A program made the position numbers and the translations under genes. A DNA stretch of 64,000 nucleotides from Hyaloscypha bicolor E (taxonomy: Eukaryota; Ascomycota; Leotiomycetes; Helotiales; Hyaloscyphaceae), in NCBI RefSeq assembly GCF_002865645.1, contig NW_020194609.1, positions 248,001-312,000 on the forward strand, given 5' to 3'. Of this stretch, positions 36,192 through 45,359 are shown one piece after another (within the stretch, counting starts at the first letter, position 1; the number at the start of each line of letters is the position of its first letter). Under the pieces are notes generated by a model. That model did no database searches, was not told where the DNA came from, and was given only the letters and a program-made list of their open reading frames with translations.

Positions 36192-36494
36192 TATAGGAGG
36201 GAAACTATAATAAGACAAAAACCCATATAAAGTATACTAGAGTATAAAACGTGACTTAATAGTAAAATAATAAATTAAAAGTATAAATAGTAAAGTATAA
36301 ATAGTATATAGTATATAAAAGCTCAATTAATTAAATTCTTATAAAGAATTATTCTCTAAGTCTATAGAAAAACTAGCTTTCTTATATAATTTCTGCAAGT
36401 TATATATAAAAGGCCGCGGCCTTTACTATATAATCTAAACCTTAAAACCGCTAAAATAATATGATTTTTGGGGAGTATAGCCTGCCGTACTATA
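36192..36494 (-). repeat. Solo LTR of family A (303 bp) inside hAT-3
   Basis: It is a reverse-complement match over the full length to 15377-15679. It starts TATAGGAGGGAAAC and ends GCCGTACTATA. Flanks GTAC (36188-36191) and GTAT (36495-36498) fit a 4-bp target duplication with one C-to-T change. No internal A sequence remains, so it arose by LTR-LTR recombination. It has little damage: the palindrome AAAGGCCGCGGCCTTT is intact. Confidence 0.9.
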
Positions 36495-37607
36495 GTATTT
36501 CTAATTCTTTATTTATAAAAATATTATAAAATAAAAAGGCTTATATAGAAAGGTTAATAATATATCCTAAATAATAAACCCGCTATTATAAAGTATCTTA
36601 TTCTAATTCTTTTTTCCTTAGTAAATAAGCCTAAATAGTTTAATATAATATACTATTTATACTAGTATTATTACTAATAATAGCTTTAAGTTATTTAGTA
36701 ATATTATAGTCTTAAAATATAGGTTATAAAACCGTAAATTAGTTTTCTTCTAAATAATCTAGTATTATATAAAGAGCTAGAAGAGCCTTTATATAATTCT
36801 TATTTTATTATTTAATAAAATATATAATAATACCTAAAAAAAGATATTTTTATAAAAAAGTTCAGATATTAAAAATAAAATAAATACTTGAAATTATAGA
36901 CTAGAGTTTTTATTATATAATATTCTTTAAGCTAACCTAGTACTTCCTAAGCTTTTTTCTTATATAAGAGTAAGTTATAAAAAAAAGAACTAAGATTCTA
37001 GATTAAGTATTTAATAAAAAATAAAAAATTCGGGTTATTTAATTATTTGAAAAAATAGATTATAGATAATTATTAATGAAATTAAAGCTTTATAAATTAC
37101 TATCTAATTAAGATATTATTAAAAGATATATATATTAATTTTAGTTATTTAGCTAGATAACTTTATTTATAAATAAAGCTATTATAACTAGTTAATCACT
37201 TTTAATTAAAGTAAACTAATTTCCGATCTGCTCTTAATAGTAGTATTATATATTAATTTAAGATAATTATATTAATTAGTAGAAACTAAAGTCAAATAAA
37301 TATTTAATAGATTTTTCTTTTTATAAAGAAAATAATAATAGTATTTAAATAGTTCTCCTATATCTAAATACCCGAAATAAGTATAAGCCTAAATAGTTCT
37401 TATAAGTTCTCTTTATTTGAAATCAGATTTGAATTAAATCGAGTCTATATTAGTAAAGGCTTAATAGATTAATAAGGCAGATTTAGAAGCTATATTTAAA
37501 TAATAGAAAATAAAGTACTATTATATATTAAAGAAAGAATAAAAAAGAATATGAAAATTTTAATCTTTTTTAGAAGAAATAGTAATATAAATCTTAATAT
37601 TATATAT

Positions 37608-38066
37608 TAAATACTAGCTAGTCTATATTATATAATAGACTATTAAATAGAAAGTATAATAGTATATTTATAATACTTTATTTTTATATTAATCTTTATA
37701 CTAATTAGTTTATAATTAAACTAGAAAGCGAGATATTTATATAATGAGACTTGCTTAATAGCTAGCTGGACCCACTTTTATTAATAGTATTATTGAGGTA
37801 ATAGGGCTTGCTTAAGGGCTGGCTGGGCCCACTTTTATTAATAAAATTATTAAAGTAATAGGGCTTGCTTAATAGTTAGCTAGGCCTACTTTTATTAATA
37901 GAATTATTAATAACTGGATTAAATATTAGCTAGTCTATATTATATAATAGACTATTAAATAGAAAGTTAAAAAGTCTAATAATATAGTAATAATAGTCTA
38001 CTTTTATACTAATCTTAATACTAATCGGTTTATAATTGAACTAGAAAGCTGTAATGGGGCTCGCTT
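37608..38066. repeat. Compound tandem duplication near the right end of hAT-3
   Basis: A block of about 145 bp beginning TAGCTAGTCTATATTATATA recurs 313 bases downstream (37608-37755 and 37921-38066). Between and after them lies a 57-bp unit, GGGCTTGCTTAATRGCTGGC followed by TGGGCCCACTTTTATTAATA. It is present three times in tandem (37745-37915) with a fourth partial copy at about 38057. The GGGCCCAC cores keep their C and G residues despite RIP elsewhere. Confidence 0.75.
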
Positions 38067-38184
38067 AATGGCTGGGCCCACTTTTATCGATGATAATTAT
38101 TAATATCGATCGTTTATCGATCGCTTAGCCGATAACGATTACTAATCAATAATCCCGATCGATAATTTATCGGAGCCCACACTG

Positions 38185-39772
38185 AATAAGCAACATGCAT
38201 GGTATAAGCCAGTGGCAGCGGACAGAGTAAGAGACTGCAGAATGCTAGGACCAGATGGGGTTAAGTTGAGACAGTTTGAGGACACTTTGATGGCAGATTC
38301 TGAGAATAAGTCAGAGGACAGAGAAGAAAGTGAATTGATTGGAAGAAGCAAAGTTTTGTTGCAGATCGCACAAAAAAAAGGGCATTGCCATCGCAAGCTA
38401 AGGGAAGAGCAGGGAGTTAGGCAGAGATATACGGAGGGCAGGGTGCCCGTGGTGGGAGAGGAAGGGGTAAACTCTTTTTGAAACAGGAAAGACAGTTTTT
38501 GGTTGAGGCAAAAAAGATGGTGGAGCAGACGTTGGCGTGAGCGCCCTCAATGCCCACTCCGCAGACGCAAGAGGATATCCGTGAGCAGAAGCAGCTGCCT
38601 GTAGCCTAGTGGCAGTACATATGCAGTCCATTAGGTGACCCGCTTGGCTTCGGTTGCATCATGCATGTCTAAAACCGGCATTTTGCATATGCATTGGTAG
38701 CAAAGTGCTTCGATTGTTGCATCTCATGTAGTACAATGTGTAGAACATTTGTTAGGGAAGGCGAGGCTCTGATATAATGTTTACGTGGTTAACCCAAACC
38801 GCAAAATTTCAGAGTCGAAGTGAATTTGCTGAAGTCCCTTCCCCAGTGTCCTGTTGCAAGACCCGACTATGGTCGCCTAACTGATGAGGAACGGGTTCGG
38901 GTGGATTAAGTTGCAAGTATAATTCGTGGGCGAGTTTCATAGGTTGAGATGTTGGGCGGTGTGATGATATGCAGCTCAGCAAGAATGTCAGTGGGCATTC
39001 AGACATGGCTGGACTTGGTGTGGAACGTTTATGGCAGCATTTTATCTCCAAGTATCATAACCCCACCCAAACCCTTTTGTAGCAAAAAATAATGCGCCTC
39101 ATAATGCAGATGCCCGGTGCTTGCCCCGCTATGCATTTGCCTACTCCCCTTTCCCCAGAGGGCCAAATACCCTGTTGAACGCCTTGATCACCCCGTCGTA
39201 TATAATACCGTTATCATGGAAGGCTCCTGTAAAGATTGCCCCGTCCCTAATTGGAAAGAAGAGATTTCGGAGCTTGTGAGCCAATGTTGCGAGGTTCTCA
39301 AATCGCGGTGCAAATTCCGCAGCGATGTCTTTAAACCCATTTTTATCCATGTCCCCAAGCTTGTTTCGTGCATTTCGGCGTACGTACCAGTGACTATCCT
39401 TGCAACTTCCCAGACGCCAGGTGATATCTTGCGGCTCCTCTCCCATTTGTTCATGAAGCGCAGTTTGTGTACGCCATCCTTCTTATGCAAATGCGATCTA
39501 ACTCCATGCAGGGATTCACAGATGCTTTTTTGCAGACATGATTGGTAGCCTTCTCGGAGCCAAGGCCGAGAGGTGCTCGTGCGCACGCTACTCGATTGCG
39601 TTAAAACGGCGCCAGCATCGACAATTCAGTCGCTCGTCTCTCACCACCTGGTCATCCTCGACACGCCTCAGCAATTCTCGTTATTGCCTCTTTCTCTTCC
39701 GATTCCGCCTGCCACTGCGAAGATCACACGTGCAACAAGACGTTGGGCTCATTCCAATTCAATTGGGTCGTC
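38185..39772. other. Non-RIPped region upstream of the patatin-type gene
   Basis: This is normal-composition DNA between hAT-3 and the coding start. It contains a purine-rich frame at 38212-38481 (plus strand, 89 codons, charged product with no recognised domain) and a possible minus-strand gene fragment at 39141-39446. The promoter and 5' untranslated region of the 39773 gene must lie in its right part; a pyrimidine-rich stretch at about 39690-39720 precedes the start. No clear TATA element was identified. Confidence 0.5.
39141..39446 (-). pseudogene. Possible minus-strand gene fragment, unknown
   Basis: A 101-codon frame has a residue mix that looks like a real globular protein (for example KNGFKDIAAEFAPRFENLA and DGAIFTGAFHDNGIIYDGVI). 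It stops at GAGTAG. An overlapping minus-strand frame continues the upstream side in another phase (to 39586), which could mean a frameshift or an intron. No family is recognised. It may be a relic of a neighbour divergent from the 39773 gene, or chance antisense coding. Confidence 0.25.
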
Positions 39773-42467
39773 ATGGTGTCGCTCGATAAAAATTACTTTG
39801 TTATGCGTAGCATGGATTATGCTCCAGATGGGCGACTCGGAATCGGATCGATCCTCGCCGACCCAGAAGATCCTAGCTCTGTGTTAGGTACCTGGGCACA
39901 GTCACCAAGAGATGCCACCTCCAAAATCGAACAGCGAGACTTTTCGGCTTCTCGAGTGACCAGTGACGACCTACCGTCTGCTCGTCTTATAACAAAATTC
40001 TTGGCGACTACGGGGCTAGCTGCGAATGTGGGCGGAAAATCTGCGGCTGGCGTAGCCATGAATTCAGACTACAGCTTGAAGTGTGATAAGCTGGAAACTT
40101 TCCAGTTTGCGCCGAGCCATAACTACATCGTCGGATGTGCTCATTCCTTGGACGTACAACGGTACTTGCAGGAATCCCATGGCTTTCTGGGCAGAAGACA
40201 ACGACCTATCTACGTCGTCACGGGTTTGATGATCGCAAAGGGCGCACGGATGTCCACATTGAATGTCAGTGTATCGGGAGCAGCAGTCTCCGTTGGTCCG
40301 CTGGGATGCAAGACGCTTACTGGGTCTAATGCTGGGAGGTCAATGTTTTTCGGTGGTGAGGGTGACTTTATATTCGCCTATAAATTAACTAAGGTGAACG
40401 TGAAAGAAAGATTTCCCTCAATAGCCCGTCCCATTGAAAGCGAGGGCCAGGAGGATGGGAAAAAACCCACCACAGATGCGGACGCGTCCGAGGAAGAAGC
40501 ACCCTCTGAAACAAGGCCAGGATTGGGGGTGGAGTCAACTGACGGCGAGGATCTCGTGTTCGACGGCGAAGAAGATATCGCAGTTTCCGACCCCACAAAA
40601 CCCGCCAGGATTCTTTGTCTCGACGGCGGCGGGGTTCGCGGCATCTCGTCTCTGTGCATGCTGAAGGAGATTATGCTCGAGGTTGGGCGCGAGAAGCAGC
40701 GTCGGTCAGGGTAAGTTCATGCCATCGCCCATTGGGCCATCTCTATATTGTTCAGAAGTAACCTTTTTGAGAAGAGCTGCGGGGAATCCAGAACCGGTTC
40801 GACCGTGCGACTATTTCGACTTGATTTGCGGGACCAGCACTGGAGGATTGATCGCGTTGATGCTCGGTAGGCTTAGATACGTAAGTGCTTGCCTGCAGGT
40901 AATGGTTCTAACGTATTAATATACTCTCCCGCAGACCGTGGATGAGGCCATTGATCAGTATACCCGGCTTTCTGAAGCTATTTTCACCTCCAGGAGCAAC
41001 AACCCAGAAGCAAAATATGACCACAAGGTACTCGAGGAGAAGATCAAAGAGATTGTCAAGAATTCCAGCCTCGGACTTAAACCCGATGCGCGACTGGAGG
41101 ATCTGGAGCCCGGCGCATGTAAGACATTCGTGATCGCGATGTACTACGCGGACGGATCAACGCCATATCTGATGCGAAGTTACAAGACACCCGAGCAGTC
41201 GATTGAGCCTGCCCCGTTTCCCGCACGTATCTGGGAAGCTGCGAGAGCGACTTCGGCGGCACCCACGTACTTCGAGCCGATTGAGATTGACTTGGGTCCA
41301 CGCAACGGGGAGTCAAAGCTGGCCACCTTCGGGGACGGCGGAACCACGGCCAATAACCCATCCTACGAGGCCCTTGTCGAATTTAAGAACATTTGGCCTG
41401 CGCGTCATCTGGGTTGCATCGTCAGTCTGGGAACTGGAGTGGAGAAAGCTGCTCGCATCTTGCATATCACAAGCTTGGGGGTGCGGATCCTGCGATTCTT
41501 CAGTCAAAGTGCAGCGCACCAAGCCGACGTTGGGAAGTATTGCTCCGAAGTGGCCACCAGCTGTAACAAGACTCACCACGACGTGGGCAGGGCTATGAAA
41601 CGGCTGAAGTGCCCAGATCTGTACTTCCGACTCAACGTCCCCGACATAGGACAGATCACCCTGGACCAATTCGCAGAAGCCACAAATATGAGGAATCGTA
41701 CAGCCGAATATATGGCGGCAGACCATGCGAAGAAGAAGGTACGGAGTCTTGGCGTCATTCTCTTTGATCCGGAATCCATATATCAACGAATGCTGGAGGA
41801 TGAATTTGGTCATGCCCTCGGCGACGTCCTCGCGCCGGAGTTTCAAGCTATTCCGCTGACATCATCCTTGTTGGAAGAGTTCTACAAGATAAGAGCCAAA
41901 CAAACTTCCCCGAACGTCAACGATGGCTCGCAAAATCAAGATGTGACCACAAGGAGTGCCCAAGCAACAACCTCGAGTGATGGCAAGCTGGCCATCCAGT
42001 GGACGTGGCCGCATTATAGCAACAAGCTCTCTGTGATCCAATCCGTGATCTTCCACCATCACGACAAGCATGGCGCCACATCTGACAATGGAGCGCAGAG
42101 ACGACAAAGCGAGTCCCAATTAAGCGGCCGAGGCAACCTGAAATCAGCCGTCGCCTTTCTGGAGCTTGACTCCAAATTTAGCTTCGTATCGTCGAAGTTC
42201 GTCAAAAAATGGCATATGGAGCCACAGCTAGTTCCCGCCGGGTTCCCCACCAGCTTGAAGATCGGCCACGCAGAAGTCGTGGCGGAGACGTATATCACCC
42301 TTGCCTTCAGTTGCCACGGTTTCGAGATGCCGAAACAGCAGACGTATTTTTGGATCTTGGAATCGGACGAGTTCGAGATCCTGTTTGGGGAGAACGCGTT
42401 GAAGAGGTCTAAGTTGGACAGGTTGGTGGAAGATGCGTGCTCGGACGAGTCCGATAGGGAAGGCTGA
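39773..42467 (+). CDS. Patatin-like phospholipase with gasdermin-like N-terminus and retropepsin-like C-terminus
   Basis: Three exons (39773-40710, 40772-40880, 40935-42467) encode 859 residues. The patatin core has the oxyanion motif DGGGVRG (284-290), nucleophile elbow GTSTG (Ser335), AARATSAAPTYFEP (451-464) and catalytic Asp in GDGG (Asp483), so lipid acyl hydrolase activity is expected. Residues 1-208 resemble gasdermin pore-forming domains by eye: a DGRLGIGSILAD start, IYVVTGLMIAKGA (146-158), and a closing FIFAYKLTKVNVKE strand (199-212). An acidic, probably disordered linker follows (223-270). Residues 752-840 resemble a retropepsin fold, with LDSK in place of DTG and FEILFG near the end. 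The start has a good context (GTCATGG) and matches where the N-terminal domain begins. There is no signal peptide, so a cytosolic protein is inferred. The patatin call is strong; both flanking domains are inference. The gene shows no RIP damage. Confidence 0.85.
40711..40771 (+). other. Intron 1 of the patatin-type gene
   Basis: The donor GTAAGT is at 40711. The acceptor is taken as TTGAG at 40771 after a pyrimidine run and a TAAC branch-like site. The intron interrupts a Gly codon (GG|A) and restores the frame into the GTSTG exon. AAG at 40774 would also keep the frame and removes one Arg. The TTCAG at 40755 is the wrong phase. Confidence 0.75.
40881..40934 (+). other. Intron 2 of the patatin-type gene
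   Basis: It has a GTAAGT donor, a TCTAAC branch-like site at about 40907-40912, and a CTCTCCCGCAG acceptor. It is 54 bp, phase 0, and joins GRLRY to TVDEAIDQY, the usual patatin continuation. Confidence 0.9.
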
Positions 42468-43190
42468 AGCGGTGTCATTTTCTCAAAGGCGGAAAGGGGA
42501 GAAGGACAATTTCTATGGCGTTTTCTTTCGAGGCCGTCGAGCAGAGGGTAAACACGTGACTAATGTTTCTGCTATAGGCTGTTTAGGACGTCTCACTTTT
42601 CCATTCCCAATATCGGTCCACGGATTCTTTTCCATAAGCACCACTAGTGTTAATCAATTTTATCAAGGTATTAGATTTCTTCGAGTAGTGATCTTTGTGG
42701 TTGTCAATTTTGACGCTGCGCTTAGCTGGAGCAGGTTTGTTGCAAGGCTCCGCAGGGAGCCAAAAATGGCTGCATGCCACTCCTGACGATGTCGAGCAGA
42801 TTATAAGCTAGGCAAGCGCCAAAAACTGAATGCTGTAACAGGGATGTCAAAAAATGGCATCCGAAATTCTGTAAGGATCATGATCATACATATGCGGTAT
42901 ATTACGTTCCTAGCGATTTTCGCCTTCGCTACCTCGTCTCAGCTTAGCGTTCACCAACCCCATCGCAGACTGCTATCAAATTCCCCCTTGACCCTTTAAT
43001 AATATCGCTTTATTGCCTATGTTCCTAAGGCACTGGTTCGACCATGGATTCTGTTATATCCAGAAGCACTCCTAGCTCGCTTCCAGGCACGCGAGCTACC
43101 AGAATGTTACTAGTAGAAGCCGGCTCCAATTTTGCCTTACTAAGGCCTAAAACGGCTATATGCCTCTTTTTGCCTTTTTGTAATATTTAA
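42468..43190. other. Downstream flank of the patatin-type gene, end of the island
   Basis: This is normal-composition DNA with no frame I would call a gene; short frames on both strands have no recognisable product. It should contain the 3' untranslated region and polyadenylation site. Composition falls abruptly to RIP-type AT-rich DNA at about 43190. Confidence 0.5.
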
Positions 43191-45134
43191 TAAAAAAGGA
43201 AGCCGATTTAATTCAAGAATATAAAACAGACTTAATTATTCTAAAGAAATAATTTATAATTAAAGCTTTTATTATATTTTAATTAGGAAGTAAAAATTAA
43301 TTATATATAATATAAAACTAAAATAATATTATAATTAAAATATAATATACTACTTGAATTTCTTTAATACTTTTTTTCTATAAATTACGGGATTCTATTA
43401 TATAATAATTAATATATCTATTTCTTATTTCAGGTATTTAGGCTATTTTCGAGAATTATTTCTAAAATAAAAAGCTAAATAAATTATATAATATTCTTAA
43501 CTAAATAACTAAAATACTATATTAAGATTTTTAGACCTATATAGAAATATTTTAATAAAATTAAAAATTATTTTAAAAACTTATCTTTTTTTATAATTAT
43601 ATATTATATAATTAATTAAATAGAATTATTTAATTTCTTTATTATTATTCTATAATTAATTTAATTTGGGATTATATTAGTCTAAAATTAGTATTATTAG
43701 ATTATATAATTACTTTTACTTATTATTTTAAATTATATTAAATCTATTATATTTATAATATTTTCTAAAATGAATTTAATTTATATTAATAAATTAAATA
43801 TATCTAATATTTAATAATATATTAAATATATTAGTTTTAATATTAAAAGATTTTCGATAATAACTAATAATATAAAAGCTTTTATAATAAATATTATTCT
43901 CGATTTCTTTATTATTATATATATTAATTAAGATTAATTAGCTAGTTTTAATTATAATTAGAAGTTTATTTACTAGTATTTTATTTATAATTTATATATA
44001 AAATAATAAAATAAGCCTAAATTAAAGAAATTGCCTTAGACTTAAAATCTTTATTAATAAAATTATATAATAAGTTATATATTTGAATTATATATAATTA
44101 AAACTAATAAATATTTCAAATAAGTTTTAGTATATAACTTATATACTAATTTATATATAGGCTATAAATATAATTTAAATACCTGAATAATATATAAGTC
44201 TAATTTTTAATATTAGTCTTTTATTAATAAAGCTAGTAAAAGAAATTAATAGAGAAATAATAAAAGCTTTAGATTCTTTTTTTTTTAAGATTTAATTAAA
44301 GTATTATAAAGTTATATAATATTAAAATAGAAATAAGTTTTAATAAAATTATAATAAAAAATATATTAAAAAGTCGATTTTTAAAACCTAAATAATATAT
44401 GAATTTGATTTTTAATACTAGTATTTTATTAAAAATATTAGTAAAAGAAATCTATAAAAGAATATTAAATGTTTTGAATTCAGTTTTTTTATTTATTTAA
44501 TAGCTATATTTTAAAGTTATATGAATTTAAAATAAGAATTTCTAAATTCTTGAATTTTATTAAAAGAACTAGTTATATTTAAAGAATTAGTTATATATAA
44601 TACTAGTTAAAATAATTAAATAAATAGCCTTAAAATAAAATTTTATTTTAAAAAAATAAGTTAGTTAATAAGCTTATAAAAATATATAAATTAAGCAAGC
44701 TACTTTTTATAAAAATTAGATTAGTAATTTATTTTTAATTAATTTTAAAAGAATTAAAAAATATGAGATTCTAAGTTATTTAATTAAAAGAAAAATTTAA
44801 ATATTAAATTTAATTATAATAAAACAAAATTAAGATATATAAAATACAAGATTTTGAAAAATAATATTTTTATAAAAGCTAGATTAATAATAATATAGAA
44901 TTAAAAGAAAAGTATTTATATTATATAAAAATTTATAATATTAATAAAAATCTTAATAAAATAAAATAAAATAAATCTTTTAAAAAAGAAATAAAATACG
45001 AATCTTATTAAACTAATAGAATAAATAAAACAAATCTATATATAATTCAGAAAACTAAAATAAATATTATTTTTATATTATTTTATAAGTAATTTTAAAT
45101 TTTATTATTATTATTATATATATAATTTATATAA
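43191..45134. other. AT-rich RIPped relic, no gene identified
   Basis: Very few GC pairs and scarcely any CpA/TpG. An imperfect tandem duplication of about 200 bp is visible: the segment at 44187-44290 recurs at 44391-44490, sharing AATAATATAT, a TTTTTAATAYTAGT core and AGTAAAAGAAAT. No transposon motif could be read. Confidence 0.45.
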
Positions 45135-45359
45135 TATAAAAGGGAAATTATAATAAAATAAAAACCTATATAAAATATACTAGAATATAAAATATAACTT
45201 AATAATAAAATATAAATAATATATAATATATAAAAGCTTAATTAATTAAATATTTAAAAGAAATTATTTTCTAAAACTATAGAAAAACTAGCTTTCTTAT
45301 ATAATTTCTATAAATTATATATAAAAGGCTATAGTTTTTAGAGAATATAGCCTATTATA
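45135..45359 (-). repeat. LTR of family A copy 3, internally deleted (225 bp)
   Basis: It starts TATAAAAGGGAAAT and ends TAGCCTATTATA. About 70 bp around the GC palindrome is missing relative to the 298/303-bp LTRs, including part of the AAAGGCCGCGGCCTTT core. Confidence 0.8.

Larger units (their letters stand above)
32394..38184. mobile_element. 5.8-kb hAT-type element (hAT-3) splitting the gene island
   Basis: The left end CAGTGTAGGCTCCGATAA is matched in inverted orientation at the right end (TTATCGGAGCCCACACTG). CAGTG is a classic hAT terminus. The flanks are AATAAATA (32386-32393) and AATAAGCA (38185-38192), an 8-bp duplication differing by two RIP-type transitions. The interior is RIPped and carries many copies of an ATTAGTATAAAG-like subterminal motif, plus a nested solo LTR. 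No hAT transposase core could be read, so this may be a non-autonomous element or one whose transposase is too damaged to recognise. Confidence 0.75.

Noticed and set aside
37201..37600. hAT transposase core inside hAT-3
   Set aside because: I searched both strands by eye for the D-x-WTS and SAASERVFS-type motifs and found none that I could defend.
38142..38396. 84-codon minus-strand frame overlapping 38212-38481
   Set aside because: It crosses the hAT-3 right end at 38184 and is antisense to another frame; no family resemblance.
39743..39772. Upstream TTG-initiated extension of the patatin-type gene (10 residues)
   Set aside because: TTG is not a plausible nuclear fungal start; the ATG at 39773 has good context and fits the domain's beginning.
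41313..41846. 177-codon minus-strand frame
   Set aside because: It is antisense to the patatin exon; the plus-strand frame has the catalytic motifs and conserved order.
43033..43050. GGTTCGACCATGG as a tRNA T-arm near the island's right edge
   Set aside because: No matching box A or stems upstream at the right distance.
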